A stretch of DNA of 64,000 bases from Rallus limicola (Eukaryota; Chordata; Aves; Gruiformes; Rallidae). A program made the position numbers and the translations under genes. Location of the stretch: assembly GCA_022605955.1 (NCBI GenBank), contig JAKCOZ010000014.1:17490001-17554000 (forward strand). The letters are read 5' to 3'. Below the pieces are notes generated by a model. That model saw only the letters and a program-made list of their open reading frames with translations. It was not told the DNA's origin and ran no database searches. This document shows positions 38,102 through 49,838 of the stretch, piece after piece. The first letter of the stretch is position 1. Each line of letters starts with the position of its first letter.

Positions 38102-40278
38102 ATGCCATCAAGGACTTGTATAACTGTCTTCTCTCTGAATACAAAATTCCTTGAAAATATTTTCCCTTCCAAAAAAATCTATTCCTCTTGTGAGATAACT
38201 CATTCCCATTTCTATTTAGTATTACTAATACTTCACCCCAGATCTTTCAAAGACAAGACAAATAGGCAGCATTCTCAGAGGCATGCAAGTAATAGAAACA
38301 TTTAAATCCTGGCAGATGATTTCTGAGGAACACTTTTTAAAGCAACATAACACACTAGGATATAGAGGGTGACAAAGTTAAAATGAGAGAGGGAGAGAAC
38401 TGAACTGCTTCTGGCTAGTAAAGCAAGTGGTAAACTCATCTGTATTTTTCTGTAAAAAAAATGCATACAGATTGCCTCTCTTTATCAGCATCAGGTTATT
38501 TCCAGAGGTGTATAGTGTACATTGAATCAGGCAGAACCTTACATTGAAACTCTGAGTCTCTGGACTCCCCCATGACCTCTTACTGTAGATATATAGCTTT
38601 AAAATAAACCCTCATTTATATCAATGTTTGTAAATCTGCCCAGGCTTTGAACAAACTTAGGTCTGTTTTTCAGCTGTGTCTTCCTTCACTTTATCCATTC
38701 AAATGAGAGTAATGTGCAGAAAAATACAAGAGTAGTCATTTATATTTTAGTGAACTTGGGCAGCTTTTTAAGTAGGAAGAAAAAGAATCTTTCCTCCAGC
38801 AGAAGAACAGGAAATCCCTCCCAGGTCATCTCCTTAAATCATTTCAGTTTCTTAAGAGTGGTGGCAAGACCAGGAAACTTACTATGACCTGTTTACTATC
38901 TATTTACTTTTGCAATCATGGTGTCTGATGAGAATGGGTAAGAATTGTTTGCTAGAGCATTCTCCAGGTATGCTTCATTAGCTAGCTTCTTTTTTCACTA
39001 AAACTACCTATATGCAAAGATTCAAGTCTTTAATATTTCACAAACACTTTCTGGTTTACACAAAAGTCTGGAAAATAACATGTTATTTTAAGCAAAATGC
39101 AAGGAAAACTAATTTCTGCAAATTGAAGCTGTCTGCTTCAAAGGCAGTACCAAACACACAGGTATGTTGCAAGGTCTGGTACCTTACAAGGCTTTTGGGA
39201 ACTTGCATCTTCTGAAGGAATTATTTCCTATGCTTTCTGTACAACACTTAGCACTGTCCCATCCATGACTGACTGGTGCAGTTCCATGCTATTTTTAATG
39301 TTTCCTTAAGCCTTTGTTGCTCAGTTCTCTTTAGTTTTTTTGCATTATGGACAAAATACTATTTGTATGTCTGCTATAAAGTTACTAACTAAGGCTGTCA
39401 GCATCATGGAAACACATATAACTTCCAAATGAGATGCAAACTTTAAAGTGGGCTCTTTCCCTCCCTGATTTATATTCCTTTTATTTCCCCTGCCCTTAAG
39501 TCACAAACTTTGCCAATTACAATTACACTCCAAAGGAAACTATCCCTAGCAGGTTTTGATCTAATGCCAAAGATCTCTCAGTTTTCATTTAATTTCCTCT
39601 TTTATTCAGGGGCATTAGTTATTTATAACCAGGTCATTATTTTTTGTCATTCTGCAGAATAGGATAGAAAGAAAGCAACAGGCAAAGAGCAGGTAGAACC
39701 ATTGTTGAAGCTATCAAAAAAAAAATGAATCTAGAAAGCAGAATTCTGGCTTGTGTCTGAAATAAAGCTCCTCATCTTTGGAGTCAACAGCAGGACTCAT
39801 ATTGGTATCAGCTGGACAGTAGCAGCACCAAAGGTCTTGTAAAGCCAGTGAAGATGCTGAGCATGCTGCTCAACAGGTTAGAGGGTTTGGAGGGATACCC
39901 CTGTTATTAACAGCATGGTCTTTCTAGCCTGTGTTGTATAACACAACTAACCATAGTGACTTATGAGAGATCTTTGGGCAACCATCCAGAGCAGAAGCAA
40001 ACTTACAATACAGCGAGAAGGCGTCTCTGTCCCTGTTGTATTCTCCCTCTTTAGTAATGGATCCATGCAGAAGAAGGAATTTTTAGAATTATTTTTTTAA
40101 CCAAAATTAAACCAAGCCTCAAAATCCAATCTGATTTTTAACCTTCTCAACTCTAGAGTTCATAAAACTGTGCTCCAAGCCTTTCTTGTAGTGAACCAAA
40201 ACTCAGGTCTGAACTTCAGCACAAATTTTACTGGCAGATGCAGAGGAATTTGTTCTGAACTTACCTTGGGTAAAACAG

Positions 40279-40810
40279 TGTCCTGGTTTCAGCAGGGGTA
40301 GAGTTAATTTTCTTCCTAGTGGCTGGTACAGCACTGTGGTTTGGATTTAGGATGGGAATCATGTTGATAACACACTAATATTTTACTTGTTGCCAAGCAG
40401 TCAAGGACTTTTCTGCCTCTCATACCATCTCTGCCAACAAGAAGGAGGGGGGAACCCAAGAAGCTGGGAGGGGACACAGCCAGGACAGCTGACCCAAACC
40501 AAATGATGTCATACTCAGTATATAACTTGTGGAACTGGCCAAGAGGTGGTACAGATTGGGAACTAGCTGAACATCATCTTTGGGTGGTAAGAAATTGTGC
40601 TCTGTATCACTTCTTCTGTGTATTATTTTATCATTATTAGTAGCAATAGTATCACAATTCTCTTCCTTTTCTGTTCTATTAAATTGTTTCTATCTCAACA
40701 CACAAGTTTTACCTTTTTCTTTTTGTTTCTCTCCACTACCTCACTGGTGGGTGGAAGTGAGTGAATGGCTGTGTGGTTGTTTTACCTGCCTGCCAGGTTA
40801 AAGCACCACA
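40279..40810 (+). mobile_element. Solo LTR, avian ERVL-type endogenous retrovirus
   Basis: This is the second copy of the family seen at 32.3 kb, in the same orientation. It starts TGTCCTGGTTTCAGCAGGGG, continues GTAGAGTTAATTTTCTTC, and ends near GTTAAAGCACCACA. It keeps better control signals than the first copy: TATATAA at 40,519-40,525 and an ATTAAA polyadenylation-like signal at 40,678-40,683, about 155 bases apart. It lacks the GGATATTCCATACC segment present in the first copy, so the two are independently diverged. No clear five-base duplication is visible (AACAG and GAGGG flank it). No internal retroviral sequence adjoins it. Confidence 0.88.
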
Positions 40811-43800
40811 GAGGGCAAAATGCTTTTCAGGAGCTAGAAATATACACTTCTGTAAGTATATGTTCCACATATATATTATACCTAGTGCATAAATAAAGAG
40901 TACAAAGGCATGAGAGAAGCAGTAGCAGCAATGGAAATAGAAAAACACTGGTAGGTAAGCATTATGCAAAGCATGACTGTGGCTTTAATTTTTAATTTAT
41001 TTGGTTTTTTATAATTTGTGGTGCTGTCCAGAAAGACATTTGACCAAGCTTGTCTCTTTGGACTAAATTTTCTCTTGCCTTGGTGTATTCTGTTCCACAT
41101 ACACTCTTTCTTGCCATGGCTAGGAGAGATAGGAAATAAAAATCCAGAAGAATTAAGAGAATCAATTCTAGTTTGTGTTAATAGTGATAGGTCAGAGCTG
41201 ACTTTAATATGGGTAATGTGAGAACACAGATTTTTCTTGAGCCAGACAGGGAAGAAATCTTTCTCTTTCATGAGAAAGATTTTGTGAAAAACCTGTAGTG
41301 AGTAATGAAAATATATGTATGTGCATATATGTATGTGCATTCAGCTGACAAAGAAAAACGGGTTCCTTCACTCCTTCCTCTCAGGAGTGGAGAATTGCAA
41401 CTTTCCATTGGGTAAAGAATTTCTTGGAGGAGATGAATAAACAAGTGCCTAGCAAGCCACAGTAAAGGTTGAATGGGGCTGAGATGAGCCAGGTGCCACA
41501 CTGAATGGCATTATAAATCAAAAAGCACTGAATAAATAAGATCACTGGTTGGAACAAGTTGATTATTAGTTGGCAAAAGTCTAATCTTAGTCTGTGATGA
41601 GGCTGAGGAGACCCACTGGAGCTTGGAAGGGTAGAGGAAGAAGGGGGTTAGAGATTTCTTACTGGAGAAGTAGTGGGTAAACTCCAAAGATTCAGCTGTC
41701 TGACATGGACATACTAAATAACAGAAGCTGGTGGTTGGCTAGGTTGAGAATGATTACATCAAAGCTAAAATGTGGTCAGTGTCTCCTAAAATAAATTCAG
41801 AAAGAGAAGGGGACATTTAAACTTTTGAATACAAACATGTGTTACATGAGTACTGAAATTCCACAGACAGATTATATTAGTTGATCTTTTACAAATGTCC
41901 TTTGTTTTCTATTCATTTATTCATTCTTTCCTTCAATCCTTCCAGCATTGACTGCAGCGGGAAAAACTACTCATGGTCCTCCTTTAAGACAAAACAAATT
42001 GAAAAATGAACAGCACTAACACATGTACATCCTTTTTGACAGAATACAATGCTGCATTTACTTCTTCCTTAATTAATTTTACTTTTGAATGGCAGCTTAT
42101 GAAAAAGAATACATACCCCAAACAAGTACAAAATTAATAAAACTGTTAACTCTGTGAGTCTGTTAAAATTTTGCCTCCATTACTTGCACACAACTCAGGT
42201 TGAAGTTCAGCATATTTAAAAACTCGGACATAATTGTGCAGTCCTGAGGGAGAGAGGTTTAATAAGTACTCATACTTCTTCCCACTTTGTTATTACTAGA
42301 TTATTGCTTTCTTATTCTACTATCCTAACTTGTATGACTTGACTGTTCAAATAGAACTCATTGACTTGAAAATGAGCCACATTCAGTTGACTCTAAAACT
42401 TTTGCCTTGGAGGATAATTTTTAATAATGTAAACCTCATGAAACCACAGACATTTGCATAGGAAGAGAAAAGAATGAGGCAAATACTTCTACTTTGTCTT
42501 CAAGAGAAGAAGGGATAGGCAGGGACATTGTATTTTTTGTTTCTGTGTCTACATTTCTTAACCAAATGCTTTAACATTTCTGAAGTCCTTATTCAAGCAA
42601 AATGATTAACTTCAAAGTCTCAGAATATGGCCACGGGCCTGTAAAGCCATTAGGATCATCTTGGTTGATGTGTTGTGGGACTGTGAAGTGCTAGAGGGTG
42701 GTTAATAACAAGGTTGAATTTAGCATTCGAAAAAGAGCCAGACAAATAAATGGGAAACTTCCATTTTCCATGTGCAGCAGGGAAGTTACAGGACAGATGG
42801 GAGCACTGTAAACTCTTAAATGGTCTAAGAAAAATCCCTGCTTTTGAGCTGAGAAGCTTGCCTCTAATGCCAAAAAAATAGTTGACTCAGGCACACCGAT
42901 GAAAGAGGATGCAGATGCAAAGTTGGAACTGAGCAATTACATTTATTTAGTGCTACATGTGTGCATGTACCCACAGACAAAGTTTGTTGTCTCTCCCGCA
43001 AATTCAAGGCATGACATGACTCCCCTAGTGAAGGAATCCAAAGTCACACTCAGGTTGGTTGTTTCAAGGCAAAGGAGTCCTGCTCCTATCAGTCCAGGCT
43101 CAGCATCTACCAGCCTGACTCCTTACACTGCTGCCACAAGGTTGGGTGAATCATTACTCCAAATTTCGCTGCTTGAATACATCTATCTTCTTTCCAAGGG
43201 TTGGCTTGTTGCCATCCCAACACACGGGATTCAGATCATTTCAGAGTGTGACCAAGGTTTAGCCAAACACCTTGAAATGTGACACATTATAAAACAAAAC
43301 CACCAATATTTAGGACCTCCCTTTTTACTGAATATGAATAAGAAGCCAAAACATTTGCTGATCCATCCCTTCCAGGAAAATCCCTGCACGACTCTCACAA
43401 ATGCCAGCAATTGTGCTGGATGCACCAAGCAACTTGTACTTGCTTTGAAATCAAGACAAGTTGGATGGTGTGCATGCTTTCTGTATTGTATCTTCTGTGT
43501 TGATGGAGCTTGCCAACAGGATAGAGACCTGCTTATCAGCATCTGCAAACCTGTCACCCTGCGACTGCATCTGGCTGACAGCAGGAGGGTTGTTATGGGT
43601 CCCCGAGGGGTGGCCTGATAGTGCATCACCTGAGCCCTGAGCTCTCCCCAATGTGAAACCAGGGAATGACGCTCTTCGAAAAGACTAATTTCTCTGATCA
43701 TAATGCTGTGTCTGGCAATTAATGTCAAAGTTAATTAATATAGCTAATTCATACACATTAGGAGATAGATAAATATCCACTAGAAATGCAGCTGTTTTCA

Positions 43801-44884
43801 CCATCCTCTTTTATTAATGTTACCAAACAAAGATCAGCTGCCAATGTCTCAGAGTTGTTGCTGATCTGGGATGATATACAAAATGTAAACTGGGGCTTAA
43901 AACTTCTCTTATTTTTCCTTTACCAAACCCCTCTCCTTGCCACACAGTCCACTTTCCCTTTGACAAATGCTGCCTACCAATGCCAGCATGCCCTGCCACT
44001 AACAACTCCTGCCTTGTGTAATATTAACCATCTCAGACAGCATAATTTGCACAGTGCTTAAGAGGGTTTTGTTTGGTTGGTTTATTGACACGTAATAGAA
44101 ATAGATGAATAAAATCTGGCATTGACTGATCAGAAGCTTCTTGCACAGAACACAGCACAAAATACAGTGCAGTCTGGATTGCCTCCAAATTGAATTACTG
44201 TTGTTTCAGAACCGATGAGGCAAAGCTAGGATGTGATGGAGGTTTGTATTGCACAGCTATGGGCTGTTTTTTTCCAGAACTTTGGAAGAGACAAGGGAAA
44301 AAGTCAAACACCTGAATCCATAGGAAACCGATGAGCAGAGGCTGCTCAGGAGGTTGGCTCTTCAAAAAATGGCTGAGAACCTTTTGCAAGCAGGGATGAA
44401 AGCAGCAAATTGTAGGAGGAAGGAGGATGTCAAGTAGATGGAGAACAAAGCAGATATTTTCCCCTGGAAGATACTAAAAGAAAGGAAAAGCTCCCTCTCT
44501 GAAAATTATCTTTTTTTTCTTTTTTCTTTTTATCTATGCAGTAAACAAAAATCTAACACTCTGTGGATAAAAACAATCAGAAGAAATCCATATACTACAA
44601 TGGAATTTGAGTGCCAGGTTTCAGGTGTTTCAGTGGGATACATATTTTTTTTCTTTGTTTCAAAGAAAACAGTCATACTCTATTTGTATTGTCAGCACTC
44701 CATATTTATTTTTACTAAAAAATAAAAGGCAGGCACCTTAGCCATATTTTAAATTTGACTGAAATATTGCCATACTTCTACCGCAATTCATATTTAGGAA
44801 AAAAAAAAAAAAAAGGAGCTTCATTTTCTTTTTTTTGAGCTAATGTGTAAACTCAAAGGGAAGCAGAAGGTCTATGTATTTTTT
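40811..44884. other. Non-coding desert, no gene seen
   Basis: AT-rich DNA. It contains a perfect 14-base tandem duplication (ATATATGTATGTGC twice, 41,311-41,338) and an A15 run near 44.80 kb. The 165-codon minus-strand frame at 43,231-43,728 has no recognisable domain and is treated as chance. A TAAT-rich patch at 43.66-43.75 kb is listed separately. Confidence 0.5.
43660..43755. promoter_or_regulatory. Candidate homeodomain-site cluster
   Basis: Within about 90 bases there are GACTAATTTC, GATCATAATG, GCAATTAATG, AGTTAATTAATATAG and GCTAATTCAT: five or more TAAT cores at irregular spacing, next to a CpG-containing GACGCTCTTCGAAAA segment. Clusters like this occur in developmental enhancers, though AT-rich DNA also produces TAAT by chance. 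Confidence 0.3.
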
Positions 44885-44947
44885 TAGGGGGGGTTGGACC
44901 CGATGATCTCTCGAGGTCCCTTCCAACCCCTACAATTCTATGATTCT
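44885..44947 (+). mobile_element. CR1 LINE 3'-terminal stub (sense)
   Basis: Only about 60 bases remain: GGTTGGACCCGATGATCTCT, the CGAGGTCCCTTCCAACCCC block and the tail ATTCTATGATTCTT. Bases 44,892-44,931 are identical over 40 positions to 34,404-34,443. The upstream flank is T- and G-rich and not CR1. Confidence 0.93.
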
Positions 44948-45039
44948 TTTCCTTGTCAAAGGGAGGAGAAATTGGTGTTGGCAGGACATGGAGGCTGTTG
45001 CGGAACCCTTCTGGAAAGCTCTTTTGACTGCAGGATTTC

Positions 45040-45450
45040 CAGGAGCCGCAGCAGCAGACAAGTAACGCACTAGTGAATCAGAATCCTACATGATGTTTTG
45101 TGACTGAATGCACTTAAAAATCTCTACAAAATGCTGACTTTTACATGGCTGAGTTAATAGCCCTCAAAACGGGCCTATTACAGTGTTTTGTTAGTGCAAT
45201 TGTTCAAATACTTTCATCCAGCTGTAAAGAAGAGATCCAGCAGGCTCACACTGGTTTCATTTCCATAAAACCAGAAATAACAGTGCCATGATGGCATGGA
45301 GATAATTTTCTAACTGGATCAGGGACAGTGCAAACAATTTTTATCAGTCATCTGTTTTTAAAGTCTTACTCCTTAGACTTGTAATTTATGTGACAATTAA
45401 TTTTCATTACAAACCAGTCTGAAGCTTTGAGGGAGGAAATATGTGAGCTT
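45040..45450. promoter_or_regulatory. Candidate conserved non-coding element
   Basis: A single-copy block starting just downstream of a CR1 stub carries GTAACGCACTAG, TGATTTTTTG-like and GTGCAATTGTTC words, CAGCTGTAAAGA, AACAATTTTTAT (Sox/Fox-like) and GACAATTAATTTTC. It has no coding frame and no repeat resemblance. An enhancer-like nature is inferred from texture only. Confidence 0.27.
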
Positions 45451-45879
45451 TCTTTTCCTTCTCTCCTCAAAATGCACAGTTCAGAAGACAACAAGTAACA
45501 TACCTTATTTTAGTTTCCTTAATTCAGAGAAATACAATATGAATTAATTAATCCAATCCCTAGTTTGGAAGCTACATGTTGTTTTAGGGATTTTTACATT
45601 TAGGAATAAGACTTACGTTTTCTCCTCAGGGCAGCTTTTAGCTTTTGCAATCTATTGAAAATATCAAAAGATATTTCATTTCTGTTTCTGAAAAGTTCTT
45701 TTACAAACAAATGCATCCATCCAAAAACTGTGGAGTGCTACTCTAAATCTGGGCAGAACAATTCCAAAGGAAAAAGAGAGGTAATTTAGGAGGAAAAAGC
45801 AAGGAAAATTTTGCTTTACCTGTGTTTACATGACAGATGGTGAGCAGAATCCTGGGTAATCTGTTAGTCCTTGTGAGTG

Positions 45880-46200
45880 AAATCAATTAAGTTTAGAAAA
45901 GCTATTTATTGCCAGGGAGATTAAAATGTAATTAGCAATTATAAAGAAATCTGCAAGGGTCCTAATTATAAAGAAGCAATGAGTTTAGTTTCTGGACATG
46001 AGGGAGGTTTTAAGTACAAGGGAAGTTTGTAACTTATCTGTAGTTTATTAAGAAAATAGCAAGCCTTATCTTTTTGCTGTTATGGTGATGATCTCTGGAA
46101 GGGCCTCCAGGATTTTTATCATGATGTTGACACAATAACAACAGCCCTAATACCGGTTTATTAAAACCCAACTGCAGGATTAAGTACTTAGTTAAGAACA
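45880..46200. promoter_or_regulatory. Candidate conserved non-coding element rich in TAAT cores
   Basis: CAATTAAGTTTAG, GATTAAAATGTAATTAG, AGCAATTATAAAG and CCTAATTATAAAG occur within about 100 bases, and the ATTATAAAGAA word appears twice. ACAATAACAACAG and ACCGGTTTATTAAAAC follow downstream. The AT-rich homeobox-like grammar suggests a developmental enhancer but is not proof. Confidence 0.28.
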
Positions 46201-46332
46201 TTTAGTAACAGATAGGAAAATAATTGAAGATCTTGTTACTGTTGTATCTCATATTCTTTCACAGTTAATCAAAACTTTTCCTGCAGCTGTGTTTTGTTTT
46301 ATTTAGTCTTTTACTTCTACCATTACTATCAT

Positions 46333-46355
46333 GGGGAGGGGGAGGGGGAAGGGGG
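46333..46355 (+). other. G-quadruplex-forming run
   Basis: Four consecutive G-runs of 4, 5, 5 and 5 bases are separated by single A, single A and AA. This fits the strictest quadruplex rule with very short loops. A short TG run follows to about 46,363. It sits in AT-rich DNA, so the run is conspicuous. Confidence 0.85.
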
Positions 46356-49112
46356 TGTGTGTGTTCCTATGTTTCCAAGAGCTGGGCACAAGGTACTTCT
46401 GAGAATAATTTAATTGACACCACTAAGGTTCCATGAGGTGTACATCTTGCTCCCAGGCAATGATTCAAAACTAAATTCCACCTATTTGAGCCCCATAATA
46501 TTTTGATATTTAATATATTTGATTACTGCAAGTTCTTGCAGTAAGCAAACCTTTTCCTTGTTTAAAAAGTCCGTTGGTTTTCGGTATGAGGATCTTTCTA
46601 ATGAAAGCACTCACTCAAACTTACATGAAGAAAATTTGCTTGAAGAAAGCTTCCCTGAAGGAAGATGGCTGGATGATACACAAACACCCAAGCAGTTGTT
46701 TTGGGGTGCAAAGGTGAAGTGGAAGCTCTGCAAAGATGCTTTGAAGCAGCTCCCAGTGCAGTGCAGTTCACCAGGTGACCATCGGCGATCTTTGACTGCT
46801 GGAAAGCCCATATGAAATCCCAGCATAAAAGCAGTCATGGGACATTTCTGTCAACCACACAGATATAAACCAGGGAAACAGCTAAGATGAAGGAAAAGGC
46901 AACATCACCAAAACCCCAGAGTTTATGGGACATATGAAGGTGTGTGATCTGTTGAAGAGGCTTAGGCATGACGTGGGAGAGGGGGATCTTTGATACTTGC
47001 TGTCCTGAGTTTCTTCCCTGGTGTGCCACTGTCGTTATTCCTGATTATGACAGGCACATAGTAAAATTAAAATTTAAGTCTCCGTTGTTTCGGTGTGATG
47101 TGGTGACCCTTCAGGAAGACAGTTCCAGCCAGCAGTGACTGCTCAAACATTAGTAGGAATTCTTTATGACTGAGGGCCTCTTTAAACGGATTTCTTTGTT
47201 GACATGTTATAAGAAATGCTTTTCTCCATGTAAACTACTCTCAGATGGCTGTGCTGAACAGAATATCCCTATTTTTACTTTTAATTACCAGGGATCATCC
47301 TCAGAAATGTGTTTCATAAAGATATCGGTGAGGTATGCATATATTCTCAACACTTCTGGTTTTGTACAGTCTCTTCAGCACATTTATAAGAAAAAACATC
47401 CATGTTCTGAAACCTGATATGTAATTTTGAGAGGACAGAATTAAAATAATTGTAACAGGCATTGAAACTTATATCCTAGTTTACTCTTTTCAGTCGTGTA
47501 CTCCGTGGTCTTCAGCAGAATACCTAAACAGCTGCAGTCTTATCCAAAGAACAGCACTCTCAAAGTCTTTTGTATTCTTCTGTAAGGCTTAGGGTTTTTT
47601 CTTCCCTTCTGAGAACTTTGAAAGCTTTGATTATTTGTTGTTGTTGTTGTCATTTGTGGAAGGTTTTTATTTTTAATATTTTGATCCTTTTTTATCTTTA
47701 AGATATTATTTGCAGAATGAAATTCTTAGAGGCATGTTCTGGTATGTTCATGCAAACAGCACAAGAACAGCTTTACCCTATCAACAGCTACCTTTTTGAT
47801 GAATATGCATCAAAACAAAATCTGTGAAACTTTCCTCAAGCCATTCCATATGTAAGCATGTCCTACTTTGACTTTCATACCTGATCATCTTTTTGTTCTT
47901 CTGTCCTTCTCTTTCTCTTCTTTACAAGTTCTATAAGATGATTGTGAGAGACAGAAAAGGGCAGAAACCCCCAACATATGAAGTGTAAGGTTTTTGAAGT
48001 TTGTAGCCTTAGACTTCCAGGACCACATATAGAGATTTAAGTAAATGTTACTCAGTCTTAGATCTGATAGTTTATAGCTTCTCTGATTGTCTGGGAAGCA
48101 GGTGAATGTTCAAGATGCCTGAAAAGCAGACTAGCTTAATTAAATATTTTAACCATAGATTCAGGGACCCACTGCTAAGTATAAGTGTAAATTCTACTAA
48201 GACAAAAGTAAAAGGACACACGACTGCCTGATGGATTCTGAACTCCCCATCAAAATTAGTCCTGTGAATGCAAACTGAGAAGTGTTATTTTTAAAACTTT
48301 CTAAACGGGCTCAGGGTGATGATGATGTGGTCCTAAACAAATGAAAGTCCAATGTTTTCCATATTTTCCCCAGTATTTTTAATGTTTCTTTTATCAAATC
48401 TTCATGAGGTCTTTCCCTCTTTCATACCACCTTATCCTTCTTAGCACATGAATAATTTCATGACTTTGTAAAGACCTAGAGATGAATTAAATTTGAGATG
48501 AAAGGAAAAGAGATTAATAGTGAAAAGGAAAAAGCTTTCTCCTCTAAAAAAAAAGTTACTCTAATACTACAGATTCACTGCCAGTGCTTTTCCAGGAAGT
48601 ATTTATGATCGCAGATGTTTATAAGCCAAGAGATCTTTGTAAAACCCCCTATGTGTTTAAGGGATAGTTTTATGCAAGTAAGGAATATAACCTTAGCAAC
48701 TCATCACCAGGCTTTATTTTTAGAACAGTGCCACAATATTTTAGTGTAATTTATTAAAAACTTAATAGGCTGTTAGCTCTCAAGTTGTAAATGAAGCATG
48801 TAGGAGGAGAGGGATTACTACTGTACAGCTCCTGCAACAGGGAATAATTATAGTCCTTCTAGAAGAAGAAGGGGGTGAAAAAATACTGTGTAATAAGTTG
48901 TGTATACTTCTTCCTTCTAGTGACAGACTGATATAGTTTTTAAAATTGCATATTTATAGGTTCCTGCTGGGTGTTTGTTACCCACCATGCAACTGGTCTA
49001 CAGAGAGAAGGAATAGTTACAGTTGTAGAGGGCGCATCTCTGGCTCTCATGGCTGTAGCTCTGAGAGTTGGCAAGAGAATCACTCTTGCATCGTCCAGTA
49101 GAGCCCATTTTC

Positions 49113-49838
49113 ATAAAATCGTAGAATCACAGAATGCTTTGGGTTGGAAGGGACCTCAAAGATAATCTTGTTCCAACCCTTCTCTGCCATGGTCTTCCAC
49201 TAGACAAGGCTGCCCAAAGCCTCATCTAACCTGGCCTTAAGCATTCAAGGAATGGGGCTTACATAACCTCTCTGGGCAGTATGTTCCAGTGCCTCAACAC
49301 CTTCATAGTAAATAATTTCTTCCTAATATCTAATCTAAACCTGCCCTCTGAAAGCCATTGAAGCCATTACCCCTTCTCCTATCATTGCACACCCTGATGA
49401 ACAGACCCTCTTCCATGTTCCTATAGCCCCTTTAAGAATTGGTAGGCTGTAATTAGGTGTCCTGGAGCCTTCTCTTCTTGAGGCTGAACAAGCACAATTC
49501 TCTCAGCCCATCATCATAGGAGAGGTGCTCTAGCCCCTGATCATCTTCATGGCCCTCCTCTGGACCCACTCTGACAGCTCTATGTCTTTCCTGTACTGGG
49601 TACCCCAGAGCTGGACGCAGTACTCCATGTGGGGTCTCACCAGAGCAGAGTAGAGGGGCAGAATCACCTCCCTCAACCCGCTGGCCGTGCTGTTCTTGAT
49701 GCAGCCCAGGACACAGTTGGCCTTCTGAGCTGCTAGCACTCACTGCCAGCTCATGTTGAGTGCTAGCAGCACTCCCAAGTCCTTTTCCTCAGGGCTGCTC
49801 TCAATCCATTCCCCACCCAGCTTGTAACAGATTGGGAC
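49113..49838 (-). mobile_element. CR1 LINE, 5'-truncated copy (antisense)
   Basis: The plus strand opens with the reverse-complement CR1 tail (GTAGAATCACAGAATGCTTT, then GGGTTGGAAGGGACCTCAAA). On the minus strand, 49,530-49,739 still encodes the reverse transcriptase C-terminal region with [20 protein letters not shown] and a [11 protein letters not shown] segment. A second frame carries the LCLFSLKKRRL part, showing frameshifts downstream. About 725 bases survive, the longest CR1 in the window. The copy is broken and 5'-truncated and cannot move on its own. Confidence 0.96.

Larger units (their letters stand above)
34467..40278. other. Non-coding desert, no gene seen
   Basis: AT-rich DNA separating a CR1 end and the second LTR. 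It includes a TG dinucleotide run (37.06 kb), a T15 run (37.93 kb) and an extremely AT-rich patch (38.04-38.10 kb). No exon or RNA gene is recognised, and there is no trace of retroviral gag or pol between the two LTRs. Confidence 0.5.
44948..49112. other. Non-coding DNA with candidate enhancers, no gene seen
   Basis: No coding exon or RNA gene is recognised. Two compositionally unusual blocks (45.04-45.45 and 45.88-46.2 kb) and a G-quadruplex-type run (46.33 kb) are listed separately. The 98-codon frame at 46,519-46,815 has no family resemblance. Confidence 0.5.

Noticed and set aside
32265..40810. The two same-orientation LTRs as the ends of one full ERVL provirus (about 7.4 kb apart)
   Set aside because: No gag or pol remnant and no primer-binding site lies between them, a CR1 and single-copy DNA fill the gap, the LTRs have different internal deletions, and the first has its own near-duplication of flanking bases.
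40882..41340. 152-codon minus-strand frame
   Set aside because: AT-rich chance frame next to an LTR. No domain and no retroviral resemblance.
43231..43728. 165-codon minus-strand frame
   Set aside because: No recognisable domain, an odd composition, and no splice or start context. Length is within chance for a 64 kb window.
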